Origin: Fusicatenibacter sp.
GTDB lineage: Bacteria; Bacillota; Clostridia; Lachnospirales; Lachnospiraceae
DNA length: 52,457 nt
Direction: 5' to 3'
NCBI GenBank assembly: GCA_017887445.1
Contig: JAGHIA010000027.1
Location: 1 to 52,457 of the forward strand
Under the pieces are notes generated by a model that was not told where the DNA came from, did no database searches, and was given only the letters and a program-made list of their open reading frames with translations. How positions within the stretch are numbered: the stretch's first letter is position 1; every line of letters starts with the position of its first letter. Both the position numbers and the translations under genes were made by a program. This document shows, one piece after another, positions 7,907 through 16,180 of this stretch.

Positions 7907-8146
7907 ATCAAAAGAAAGAACGGAATCAAAAAAATAAGACACAAGGAGGCGAGACCACCGAAAACATAAGGATTTACCTCATAATCTAAGAAAGGCAGGT
8001 ACGGACCACCAGCAACGTAAAGGTTTCATCTTAAAATTACAACTGAATAAAAAAATAAAGAAAGCAGAGGTATTGTCCAATGCACAAGGAAGAACAGTAA
8101 AAGCCATCCGGTAGATGGGAGAAGAGAAAACCGGATGGCTTTTATT
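7907..8146 (+). ncRNA. Candidate terminated leader/small RNA upstream of eno, unknown class
   Basis: A consensus promoter at 7872-7900 and an intrinsic terminator at 8099-8146 bracket about 240 nt with no convincing ORF. Two imperfect direct repeats lie inside: GACCACCGAAAACATAAGG at 7953-7971 and GACCACCAGCAACGTAAAGG at 8006-8025. An AAGGAGG at 7943 is not followed by a start codon at usable distance. I do not recognise a T-box, 6S or known riboswitch. It is either a free-standing small RNA or an attenuated eno leader. Confidence 0.6.
8099..8146 (+). terminator. Intrinsic terminator between leader RNA and eno
   Basis: AGCCATCCGG (8102-8111) pairs exactly with CCGGATGGCT (8131-8140) and is followed by TTTATTAT. 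It lies 62 bp upstream of the eno start, the position expected of an attenuator or of the end of an independent RNA. Confidence 0.8.
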
Positions 8147-8184
8147 ATGTATAAAAATCCCGTTTCCTCAGATACTAAACGTAA

Positions 8185-9534
<1,350 letters not shown>

Positions 9535-9545
9535 CTGCAGCTACT

Positions 9546-9596
9546 GTTGCACGAAGAAAACACCTCGCGGGATAGTGGCAGGCCGAACGGTTACCC
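9546..9596 (+). repeat. Partial family B repeat (right end only)
   Basis: GCACGAAGAAAACACCTCGCGGGATAGTGGCAGGCCGAACGGTTACCC, split here as GAAAACACCTCGCGGGATA and GGCCGAACGGTTAC, matches the 3' third of family B (compare 15719-15755). The left two thirds are absent, so it is a truncated copy between eno and secG. Confidence 0.65.
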
Positions 9597-9680
9597 GAAA
9601 ATGGATAAATTTGAAAAAACCAGTTGAAATTCTGCCGGTCCTATGGTAAACTGATGAAAGTTAGCCTAGGAGGTGCAGTT

Positions 9681-9917
9681 TTGGAGATTTTAAGAATTGT
9701 TTTAACGGTAATATATGTCATTGACTGTATTGCATTGACAGTCGTTGTATTGATGCAGGAAGGAAAACAGCAGGGGCTGGGAGCCATCGCCGGTATCGCG
9801 GATACTTACTGGGGCAAAAACAAAGGACGTTCCGCCGAGGGAACCCTGATCCGCGCCACTAAGATTATGGCAATCCTGTTTATTGTATTGTCAATGGTTT
9901 TAAACATGAACTTTTAA
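9681..9917 (+). CDS. secG: Preprotein translocase subunit SecG
   Basis: 78 residues with two membrane helices (about 3-23 and 56-76) joined by the conserved loop VVVLMQEGKQQGLGAIAG and an NKG...EG segment, the SecG pattern. It associates with SecYE and assists protein export. The start is TTG 9681, chosen because AGGAGGTG lies at 9669-9676 with ideal spacing; the upstream ATG frame has no such site. The terminator at 9922-9951 separates it from rnr. The secG-rnr-smpB-ssrA order is common in Firmicutes. Confidence 0.93.
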   Translation: MEILRIVLTVIYVIDCIALTVVVLMQEGKQQGLGAIAGIADTYWGKNKGRSAEGTLIRATKIMAILFIVLSMVLNMNF

Positions 9918-9921
9918 GACA

Positions 9922-9951
9922 CGGGAGCTGTGCAAACGGCTCCCGGTTTTG
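9922..9951 (+). terminator. Intrinsic terminator after secG
   Basis: CGGGAGC (9922-9928) pairs with GCTCCCG (9939-9945), then GTTTT. It overlaps the in-frame TTG at 9949 upstream of rnr, which argues against that codon as the rnr start. Confidence 0.75.
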
Positions 9952-10002
9952 CGTTATACGGAAATTTTCAGGAAGATAAGGAGAGAAAAAAGTAACAGCG
10001 AA

Positions 10003-12141
10003 ATGAGCAGAAAAAGCAAAAAAGAGTATGAAAAAAAGAGAAGAGAGATACAGGCGCAGAGGAAAAAACCCCGGCGGAGAGACGGCCAGCTGTTCAAAAA
10101 CCGCAAGAAGATGATCATGGACCTTCTCTCGTCAAAAAATTATGTGCCTATGCGCGCCAAGGATATGGCCATGCTGCTACAGATCCCGAGAACACAGCGG
10201 GAGGAGCTGGCGGAGGTGCTGGAGGCTCTGGTGGCAGACGGAAAGGCAGATATCCTCGCCGGTGGCAGATACCAGAAGGCCCGCCGGGAGGAGTCCGGCC
10301 AGGGATATGGCGCGGAAGCAGTCCGCCAGGGCAGAGGCGGATATGGCGCGGAAGCAGTCCGCCAGAACAGAGGCGGATATGGCACGGAAGCAGTCCGCCA
10401 GGGCAGAGGCGGATATGGCATGGAAGCAGGCCGCCAGGGCAGACGCGGTTATGGAGCGGAAGCAGGCCGCTATAGCGCGGAAGCTGGATACCGCAGAAAT
10501 GGCTACGGCTCCCCGGCGGGCCGCAGGAGCGACCGTTATTATGACCGTGAGAGCGCACGTTTTGGCGGACCAAAAGCCGGAGCGGCCAGAGAAGCGCTTC
10601 CGGAGAAAAAGCCCCGCCTGCAGACCATGAGCATTCAGGACATCGTCGAGGCGTACCAGCTTCCGGAGGAGTTTCCGCCCAAGGTGCAGCAGATGGCCTG
10701 GCGCTGTCCTCAGGAAGTGATTCCCAACGATTTCGACGGCCGGCTGGATCTGCGGGACTGGCAGATGGTGACCATCGACGGGGAGGATGCGAAGGACCTG
10801 GACGACGCGGTATCCCTGACCATGGAATGTGGAAGCTATCTTCTGGGCGTTCACATTGCCGATGTCAGCAACTATGTGCAGGCGGGCTCGGCGTTGGACC
10901 GGGAGGCGCTGAAGCGGGGGACCAGTGTTTACCTGCCGGACCGGGTGATCCCTATGCTGCCCCGGGAGCTGTCCAACGGTATCTGTTCCCTGAACCAGGG
11001 AGAAGACCGGCTGGCCCTCAGCTGTCTCATGCGGGTAAATCCCGACGGAAGAGTAGCGGAGCATAAGATTGCCGAGACGGTGATCCATGTGGACCGCCGG
11101 ATGACCTACACGGCGGTGAACAGAATCCTCACGGAGCCGGAGACCTGTCCGGAGCTGATGGAGGAATATCGGGAACTGGTGCCCATGTTCCGGAAGATGG
11201 GAGAACTGTCGGCGCTGCTGCGAAGTTCCCGGGCAGAGCGCGGCGCCATCGAGTTTGAGTTTCCGGAGAGCAAGGTGATCCTGGATGAGGAGGGAACTCC
11301 CACGGAGATCCGGCCCCATGAATCCAACACAGCGACACGTTTGATCGAGGATTTTATGCTGCTTGCCAATGAGACGGTGGCGCGGGAATATTGTACAAGA
11401 AATATTCCGTTCCTTTATCGGACCCACGAAAAGCCGGACCGGGAGAAGATGGAAGGCGCGCTGCAGCTGATCCGGGAGCTGGGCATCCCGGTCAGCAAGA
11501 AAGGCCATGACATTACGCCGGCGGAGGTGCAGAAGATCCTTCAGGGACTGGCCGGTACAGAGAAGGAACCTTTGGTCAGCCGTCTGCTGCTCCGCTCCAT
11601 GTCCAGGGCCGTTTATACGACGGACTGTGTGGGACATTTCGGACTGGCGGCGGATTATTACTGCCATTTCACATCGCCGATCCGCCGGTATCCGGATCTG
11701 CAGATCCACAGGATCATCAAGGACGACCTGAGAAACCGTCTGGACAAAGGCGGAAGGATCGCCGGTTACAGCCAGCGGCTGCCGGAAGTTGCCATGCAGT
11801 CCAGCGCCACGGAACAGAGGGCCCAGGAGACCGAGCGGGAAGCGGTGAAGCTGAAAAAGGCAGAATATATGCTGGAGCATCTGGGCGAGGAATATGAGGG
11901 TGTCATCTCCGGTGTTACCGGCTGGGGATTTTATGTGGAGCTTCCAAATACTGTGGAAGGTCTGGTGCATATCATGTCCCTCCGGGATGATTATTATCAG
12001 TTCGACGAGAAAAATTACTGTCTGGCCGGCGAGGTGACGGGAAGAACCTTCTCCATGGGGCAGAAGGTGACCATCCGCGTAAAGGACGCGGCGCCGGTGA
12101 ACCGGACCATCGATTTTGTTCTGGCCGAGGGGAAAGCGTGA
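10003..12141 (+). CDS. rnr: Ribonuclease R with an inserted Gly/Arg-rich tandem-repeat region
   Basis: 712 residues. Order: basic N-terminal stretch, helical winged domain (about 30-90), a low-complexity segment (about 100-190) with five 12-residue repeats of the type GYGAEAVRQGRG, cold-shock-like domains, the RNB exonuclease domain with metal-binding DGEDAKDLDDAVSL (about 255-270), and a C-terminal S1 domain (EGVISGVTGWGFYVEL). RNase R degrades structured RNA 3' to 5' and, with SmpB and tmRNA, clears mRNA from stalled ribosomes. ATG 10003 is the first ATG; its ribosome binding site (GGAG at 9980) is unusually distant, so the start is less certain than the identity. Confidence 0.95.
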   Translation: MSRKSKKEYEKKRREIQAQRKKPRRRDGQLFKNRKKMIMDLLSSKNYVPMRAKDMAMLLQIPRTQREELAEVLEALVADGKADILAGGRYQKARREESGQGYGAEAVRQGRGGYGAEAVRQNRGGYGTEAVRQGRGGYGMEAGRQGRRGYGAEAGRYSAEAGYRRNGYGSPAGRRSDRYYDRESARFGGPKAGAAREALPEKKPRLQTMSIQDIVEAYQLPEEFPPKVQQMAWRCPQEVIPNDFDGRLDLRDWQMVTIDGEDAKDLDDAVSLTMECGSYLLGVHIADVSNYVQAGSALDREALKRGTSVYLPDRVIPMLPRELSNGICSLNQGEDRLALSCLMRVNPDGRVAEHKIAETVIHVDRRMTYTAVNRILTEPETCPELMEEYRELVPMFRKMGELSALLRSSRAERGAIEFEFPESKVILDEEGTPTEIRPHESNTATRLIEDFMLLANETVAREYCTRNIPFLYRTHEKPDREKMEGALQLIRELGIPVSKKGHDITPAEVQKILQGLAGTEKEPLVSRLLLRSMSRAVYTTDCVGHFGLAADYYCHFTSPIRRYPDLQIHRIIKDDLRNRLDKGGRIAGYSQRLPEVAMQSSATEQRAQETEREAVKLKKAEYMLEHLGEEYEGVISGVTGWGFYVELPNTVEGLVHIMSLRDDYYQFDEKNYCLAGEVTGRTFSMGQKVTIRVKDAAPVNRTIDFVLAEGKA
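10303..10482 (+). repeat. Five tandem 36-bp repeats inside rnr
   Basis: GGATATGG (last copy GGTTATGG) recurs every 36 bp at 10303, 10339, 10375, 10411 and 10447, each unit encoding a 12-residue GYGxEAxRQxRG. The period is a multiple of three, so gain or loss of units keeps the frame. Confidence 0.9.
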
Positions 12142-12190
12142 GAAACAGAATTCGGAGATAAACGCAGGAAGACGTAATGGTCCGGAGCAA

Positions 12191-12322
12191 TAGCTATTCG
12201 GCCAGGTCTGCGCATTTACTGCGCAGACCGTATGAAAACGTAGCGCATGCGGGCATCCGGTCCATCGCGAAGCGATTTTTAATGACCGGATGCAGTAACT
12301 ATTCAGCTGGCTGAATCGTTAC
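12191..12322 (+). repeat. Family A repeat, copy A2
   Basis: Same order as A1: GGTCTGCGCATTTACTGCGCAGACC hairpin (here split as GGTCTGCGCA and TGCGCAGACC), CGTATGAAAACGTAG, a GGCATCCGG/CCGGATGC stem, and TAACTATTCAGCTGGCTGAA at the end. Relative to A1 the first stem has T-A changed to C-G on both sides, so pairing is preserved. Lies between rnr and smpB. Confidence 0.87.
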
Positions 12323-12402
12323 CCGGAGCAGCAATCCAGCTGTGCCGGACTGTTACGGTGAGACGGAAATGACCGGTTTTGGCCGGAGAAGGAGAGGATA
12401 TA

Positions 12403-12870
12403 ATGGCGAAGGAAAAGGGAAGCCGCCTGATAGCCAACAACAAGAAGGCCTATCACGACTATTTTATTGAGGATAAGTATGAAGCCGGGATCGCGCTGGC
12501 GGGAACAGAGGTGAAATCCCTGCGCATGGGAAAGTGCAGCATTAAGGAGTCGTTCCTGCGGATCGAGAACGGGGAGGTCTATATTTACGGTATGCACATC
12601 AGTCCCTATGAGAAAGGGAATATTTTTAATAAAGACCCTCTGAGGATCCGCAAGCTGCTGCTCCACGATTATGAGATCCGCAAGCTGCAGAACCAGATTA
12701 AGGAAAAAGGCTACACACTGGTTCCGCTGCAGGTGTATTTTAAAAACAGCCTGGTGAAGGTGGAGATTGGCCTGGCCCGCGGTAAAAAGCTTTACGACAA
12801 ACGGCAGGATATCGCGAAGAAAGACCAGCGCAGAGAGGCGCAGAGAGACTTTAAAGTAAGGAATATCTGA
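12403..12870 (+). CDS. smpB: SsrA-binding protein SmpB
   Basis: 155 residues, family length. SmpB binds the tRNA-like part of tmRNA and brings it to stalled ribosomes. Visible: [49 protein letters not shown] and the basic C-terminal tail [23 protein letters not shown] 12403 has GGAGAGG 8 nt upstream. tmRNA begins about 180 bp downstream from its own promoter. Confidence 0.97.
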   Translation: MAKEKGSRLIANNKKAYHDYFIEDKYEAGIALAGTEVKSLRMGKCSIKESFLRIENGEVYIYGMHISPYEKGNIFNKDPLRIRKLLLHDYEIRKLQNQIKEKGYTLVPLQVYFKNSLVKVEIGLARGKKLYDKRQDIAKKDQRREAQRDFKVRNI

Positions 12871-12883
12871 GAAAAATTCCTTG

Positions 12884-12912
12884 TTGACAATGAGCAGTCT
12901 GTGAGGTATAGT
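12884..12912 (+). promoter_or_regulatory. ssrA promoter
   Basis: TTGACA (12884-12889), 17-bp spacer, TATAGT (12907-12912), directly after smpB. Implies a precursor with about 135 nt of 5' leader before the mature tmRNA end. Confidence 0.8.
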
Positions 12913-13053
12913 AAGGATGCACGAAACTTCATCTGCGTTGCCAGTAAAGAAGGTGTGGTTATGGTCTACAGTAACTGCAAACACCTGTGAACAGTGACAA
13001 TGCGTGCTGATCCTGTCTTGATTTAAGGATTGGCGTGTTTGTCGGAATGTCTC

Positions 13054-13404
13054 GGGCTTGTACTGGTTTCGACGGGGGTTTTGAAGTTTGGGAAGCCATC
13101 CGCGGACTCCGGGACCGCGTATCAACCTGGAACTTAAAATTAAACGCAGATAATAACGAATTAGCGTACGCTGCCTAATGGCAGCTGTCGGGGCATAAGC
13201 TTCCCGCAGCTTATGGTCCGGCATCAAAAATCAGCGGGGCACTTCGCCGCCAAAGCTTTGCGGTGACGAAAGATTTTATGAAGCTACCGACGCGTTAAGC
13301 CTGTCATCCGGCGTGACGCGGAGGGAATTTTAAAAGAATGACTGTGATGGGAGATGCCTGGATGGATAGGCTTTCGGACGCGGGTTCGATTCCCGCCAGG
13401 TCCA
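13054..13404 (+). ncRNA. ssrA: Transfer-messenger RNA (tmRNA)
   Basis: The 5' end GGGCTTG pairs with CAGGTCC at the 3' end to form the acceptor stem (two G-U pairs); GGTTTCGACGGGGG and the T-arm GGTTCGATTCC are typical. The tag reading frame is GCAGATAATAACGAATTAGC continuing to a TAA at 13167-13180, coding ADNNELAYAA, whose LAYAA-type end is a proteolysis signal. CCA is not encoded (A-CTG follows the discriminator), so it is added after transcription. It rescues stalled ribosomes with SmpB; the neighbouring RNase R degrades the faulty mRNA. Confidence 0.96.
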
Positions 13405-13412
13405 CTGCTCTT

Positions 13413-13456
13413 AAACCGTGAAAGTCCTTTAGAATCAAGGGTTTCACGGTTTTTTG
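13413..13456 (+). terminator. Intrinsic terminator of ssrA
   Basis: AAACCGTGAAA (13413-13423) pairs with TTTCACGGTTT (13442-13452) and continues into T6. Confidence 0.85.
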
Positions 13457-13563
13457 ATTATCAAATATTTTGATTACCTATGATTACCTCATACAGAAAA
13501 GTAATCATAATCCAAAAGAATACATAAAGGAAAATACTGGCGAGTATTAAATGGCAGATAAAA

Positions 13564-13593
13564 GGAGCGGCACTTCAAAGAGGTGCCGCTTTT
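13564..13593. terminator. Bidirectional terminator
   Basis: AGCGGCACTTC (13566 on) and GAGGTGCCGCT form a stem with T-rich flank on the plus side (TTTTG) and CCTTTTAT on the minus side. It can close the minus-strand operon that ends at 13602. The AT-rich piece between this and the tmRNA terminator has two copies of TGATTACCT (13471, 13481) and nothing else I can name. Confidence 0.65.
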
Positions 13594-13601
13594 GCGCGCG
13601 T

Positions 13602-14153
13602 TTAAAAATCTATTTCTGTAAACTGCGCCACAAAATCATCAGAGCTTAGTTTATCCTGCAGCTTTTCTTCCCAGAGATCTTCCGTTAAAAGCGCGGAAAG
13701 AGGCGTTCCCAGGATAAGTTCCATTTGTTCTCTGGTGTAGGAATACTGCTTTCCGGAGAATTCATAGGTGACAGCCGCTAAGTTATCAACAGCGGCCATG
13801 GCTGCGGCGGTATTGTAGATCAGATCTCGGAGTACCTTTTGTTCACCAATGTTCCATACGGTTTCGAGATAGTAGACCGTCAGCGTACAGTTTTCCGAAT
13901 CGATTTCAAACTTCATTGGAATATCATTGAGCGGCAATGCATAAAAAAGCTGAGAAATATTTGCCGCGTCGCCAATGTAGGGACTTTTATAGTTTTTGAT
14001 GACTGTGTGGTCGTGAGTTTGCGAATCTGTTTGACGGATCGCATAGTCGTTCTGCTTCTTTTCGTTTGCGGGCAGGATTACAAACTGTATCACAAGAAAC
14101 AGTACAGCCGCAGCTGAAATGAGAATGACGATTAGTTTGTCCTTTTTATTCAT
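13602..14153 (-). CDS. DUF4825-type membrane-anchored protein
   Basis: 183 residues. One N-terminal membrane anchor (about 7-27), then an extracellular domain with the phrase NYKSPYIGDAANISQLFYALPL that I associate with DUF4825. The domain's function is unknown. It overlaps the upstream gene by 8 bp and is the third gene of a PadR-regulated operon, in which such proteins are commonly found. Confidence 0.75.
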   Translation of the reverse strand: MNKKDKLIVILISAAAVLFLVIQFVILPANEKKQNDYAIRQTDSQTHDHTVIKNYKSPYIGDAANISQLFYALPLNDIPMKFEIDSENCTLTVYYLETVWNIGEQKVLRDLIYNTAAAMAAVDNLAAVTYEFSGKQYSYTREQMELILGTPLSALLTEDLWEEKLQDKLSSDDFVAQFTEIDF

Positions 14154-14811
14154 TTTCTTTCCTCTTTTCGTTTTTGATCAGTAAGGTTGTAAATTTTCCC
14201 ACTGTAACAGGAATGACAATCGTAAGCAGTGGAAGATAAAAACGGGACGCGATAACGGCAAATTGGTACGGGCCGGAAAGCTGCAGCGGCCGTCCAAACC
14301 AAAGGCTGCTCCCAAAAGTCAATGCAGCTATGGTCAGCGTGCATACGAGAAAGAACATACACCAAAGGATCCATACAAGTTTTTTCCGGTTTCGGCTGGC
14401 GGATATGGACAGGAAGGAAGCGGCTTCTGGTTCCGCCTTTCGCTTTACCATGTAAAGAACCGCAGAAACAGCGGTTGCTAGAAGTCCCAGATCGCTCATA
14501 AGCATGTGGCCGGTGAACATGAGCGGGAGGGAAAAAATCCAGAAAATTACACTGTTGAGAAGTATGGTCTGAATACATTCCAGACGGTACTGGTATACGT
14601 CCGTGAATTGGCAGTCCTCAATCAATTCTCCCACGGAACATAAGCTTTCTTTTGTTTTCTTTACTGCGGTCTGTTCGTCGAAACCTTGTGACAGCAGGTC
14701 GCTTTTTCTGGCCATCATGTTACTCAATATTTCTTCTTTCAGATCCTCTGTTTCAGCGGTTTTCTTCTGATGCCGAAACAGCTGCTCCACATATTCCTGC
14801 AGTTCATTCAT
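14146..14811 (-). CDS. Permease-prefix-domain membrane protein
   Basis: 221 residues. The N-terminal cytoplasmic part (about 1-70: MNELQEYVEQLFRHQKKTAE...LKEEILSNMMARKSDLLSQG) is the 'permease prefix domain 1' pattern, followed by four or five membrane helices. Start at ATG 14811, overlapping the PadR stop by 8 bp, rather than the longer frame start, because the extra residues would lie within PadR. Proteins like this accompany PadR regulators and are thought to act in membrane stress or drug responses; the exact role is unknown. Confidence 0.75.
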   Translation of the reverse strand: MNELQEYVEQLFRHQKKTAETEDLKEEILSNMMARKSDLLSQGFDEQTAVKKTKESLCSVGELIEDCQFTDVYQYRLECIQTILLNSVIFWIFSLPLMFTGHMLMSDLGLLATAVSAVLYMVKRKAEPEAASFLSISASRNRKKLVWILWCMFFLVCTLTIAALTFGSSLWFGRPLQLSGPYQFAVIASRFYLPLLTIVIPVTVGKFTTLLIKNEKRKENE

Positions 14812-15154
14812 GTTCCTCGCCTCCCAGCAATAATTGATCGATGATTTTTTTTGCAAAAAGCCACTCTTTGATTGACTTTTGAAGGGAAAGCTTTCCCTGT
14901 TCTGTGATCCGATAATATTTTCTGCGGCCTCCCTGCGATTCATTTCCCCAGTAGCTTTGTATCTCTCCCTGTTTTTCCAATCGCTTCAAACTGGTGTAGA
15001 GGGACGGTTCTTTGAGTTCGTAATTTCCGCCGCTGTTGGCAGAGACGGCTTTCATGATCTCATATCCGTAATTGTCATTATCCAAAAGGAGTTTCAAAAT
15101 GATCGTGTCAATGTGTCCGCGGATCAGATCGCTGTTTATGGTTTTCTCTGACAT
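14804..15154 (-). CDS. PadR-family transcriptional regulator
   Basis: 116 residues. Winged-helix PadR pattern: RGHIDTIILKLLLDNDNYGYEIMK, EPSLYTSLKRLEKQGEIQSYWG and the wing GGRRKYYRITEQGK. A short C-terminal helix serves dimerisation. Start at ATG 15154 because GGTGAGG sits 6 nt before it; the GTG at 15166 lies inside that site. It heads a three-gene operon that it probably autoregulates. Confidence 0.9.
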   Translation of the reverse strand: MSEKTINSDLIRGHIDTIILKLLLDNDNYGYEIMKAVSANSGGNYELKEPSLYTSLKRLEKQGEIQSYWGNESQGGRRKYYRITEQGKLSLQKSIKEWLFAKKIIDQLLLGGEEHE

Positions 15155-15173
15155 ATGGATCCTCACCTTTTCT

Positions 15174-15229
15174 AAAGCGTGTTTGAAAATTCATTCCTGC
15201 AATCTGCACGCCTCACTTCGCGGTGAAGT
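15174..15229 (+). repeat. Truncated family C (MITE-like) left end
   Basis: AAAGCGTGTTTGAAAATTCA followed by TTCCTGCAATCTGCACGCC matches the left terminus of the complete copy at 32300. It is followed by GCACAGACCTGGCTGAAC (15230-15247), an inverted scrap of family A. A second TTCCTGCAATCTCCACGCC at 15304 leads into module F. The 300-bp stretch is a patchwork of repeat fragments upstream of PadR. Confidence 0.7.
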
Positions 15230-15321
15230 TGCACAGACCTGGCTGAACTGTTATAAGTATATCTTAAATTACTATGTATGTCAATGTACTATGCCATACA
15301 TTTATTCCTGCAATCTCCACG

Positions 15322-15349
15322 CCCCGTTGCTTGCAGCAGGGTTTTTGAC
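15322..15349 (+). repeat. Module F fragment
   Basis: CCCCGTTGCTTGCAGCAGGG then TTTTTGAC, nearly identical to 6188-6214. Confidence 0.65.
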
Positions 15350-15353
15350 TGCC

Positions 15354-15382
15354 GGATAAAAAAACGGCAGGAAATCCTGCCG
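15354..15382 (-). terminator. Minus-strand intrinsic terminator (second after tRNA-Ala)
   Basis: CGGCAGGA/TCCTGCCG stem (15365-15382); read on the minus strand it is followed by TTTTTTT. Confidence 0.75.
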
Positions 15383-15429
15383 CTGTTTTGCGATGGATAA
15401 GGAGCAATTCGCAAACGCACTCTGAAAAG

Positions 15430-15462
15430 CAAAAATCCGAACCGGTTTCCCGGTTCGGATTT
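15430..15462 (-). terminator. Minus-strand terminator of tRNA-Ala
   Basis: AATCCGAACCGG (15434 on) and CCGGTTCGGATT form a stem; on the minus strand TTTTTGCTTTT follows. It lies 11 bp from the tRNA 3' end. Confidence 0.8.
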
Positions 15463-15472
15463 CATTTATAAG

Positions 15473-15545
15473 TGGAGCATATGGGATTCGAACCCACGGC
15501 CTCAACAATGCGAATGTTGCGCGCTCCCAACTGCGCTAATGCCCC
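15473..15545 (-). tRNA. tRNA-Ala, anticodon CGC
   Basis: 73 nt read on the minus strand from GGGGCAT to ATGCTCCA. D-arm TAGCGCAGTTGGGAGCGC, anticodon stem CAACA/TGTTG with loop TTCGCAT (anticodon CGC, reads GCG), T-arm GTGGGTTCGAATCCCAT. The acceptor stem has a G3-U70 wobble, the alanine identity element. CCA is not encoded. Confidence 0.93.
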
Positions 15546-15554
15546 ATGGCTTGT

Positions 15555-15582
15555 AGTATAGCACTTTTTCAAAAAAAATCAA
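15555..15582 (-). promoter_or_regulatory. tRNA-Ala promoter
   Basis: On the minus strand: TTGATT (15582-15577), 16-bp spacer, TATACT (15560-15555), ending 9 bp before the tRNA 5' end. Confidence 0.7.
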
Positions 15583-15611
15583 TATGTTTTTTAATAAAAT
15601 TCCGCGAAATT

Positions 15612-15755
15612 GTAACAGTTCAGCGTTGCCGAACGATTACACGCTTCGCGATGCACAGAAACTGCATTTCATGCAGTTTCGCGCTGCAGGCCTCGGGATT
15701 TTCGCACATTCTGTGCGAAAACACCTCGCGGGATAATGAAAGGCTGAACTGTTAC
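15612..15755 (+). repeat. Family B repeat, copy B1
   Basis: 144 bp, bounded by GTAACAGTTCAGC and GGCTGAACTGTTAC. Inside: ACACGCTTCGCGATGCACAG, the hairpin AAACTGCATTTCATGCAGTTT, CGCGCTGCAGGCCTCGGGAT and the hairpin TTTTCGCACATTCTGTGCGAAAA. Other copies: 26239 (same strand), 17288 and 34656 (inverted). Confidence 0.9.
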
Positions 15756-15851
15756 CGAAATTTTACCCAACCTTATTTTTGGTTTAGAAAATCTCTGTAC
15801 CATTTTCCATCTTTTCGAATAACCTGTTACAAACAAAGCAAGGAGGTACCG

Positions 15852-16145
15852 ATGGAGGAATTGATGAATTATATCCGTCCGGAGCTTTTGGCTGTGTCTG
15901 TGGCGTTGTATCTGGTGGGAATTGCCCTGAAAAAGACGGATAAGATCAAAGACCGTCTGATTCCACTGATCCTGGGCGGGATGGGAATTCTTTTGTGCAG
16001 TGTCTGGGTGTTCGCCACTTCAGAGCTGACCAGTCTGCGCTGTGTGGCTATGGCGGTGTTTACATCCATTGTCCAGGGAATCCTGGTGGCAGGTCTGTCG
16101 ACCTATATCCATCAGATGGGAAAGCAGATGAAAAAGGCTGAGTGA
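15852..16145 (+). CDS. Holin-family small membrane protein
   Basis: 97 residues with three hydrophobic helices (about 10-28, 38-58, 65-88) and a charged end (HQMGKQMKKAE), the size and topology of phage holins of Firmicutes. Start ATG 15852 follows a perfect AGGAGGT (15841-15847); the longer open frame upstream runs through repeat B1 and is not real. It is followed 35 bp later by an endolysin-like gene, the classical holin-lysin pairing. No other phage genes surround it. Confidence 0.8.
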   Translation: MEELMNYIRPELLAVSVALYLVGIALKKTDKIKDRLIPLILGGMGILLCSVWVFATSELTSLRCVAMAVFTSIVQGILVAGLSTYIHQMGKQMKKAE

Positions 16146-16180
16146 AAATGAAAAAAGAATGAAAGATGAGGAGAAAACTT

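Noticed and set aside
7907-8146. eno leader as T-box or known riboswitch
   Set aside because: No T-box sequence (AGGGTGG...), no recognised aptamer core, and enolase is not a usual target of these.
10177-11970. 597-codon open frame antisense to rnr
   Set aside because: High-GC shadow of rnr; includes mirrored repeats and no recognisable domain, while the plus strand encodes a complete RNase R.
15546-15851. N-terminal extension of the holin gene
   Set aside because: It translates repeat B1; the perfect AGGAGGT sits directly before ATG 15852.
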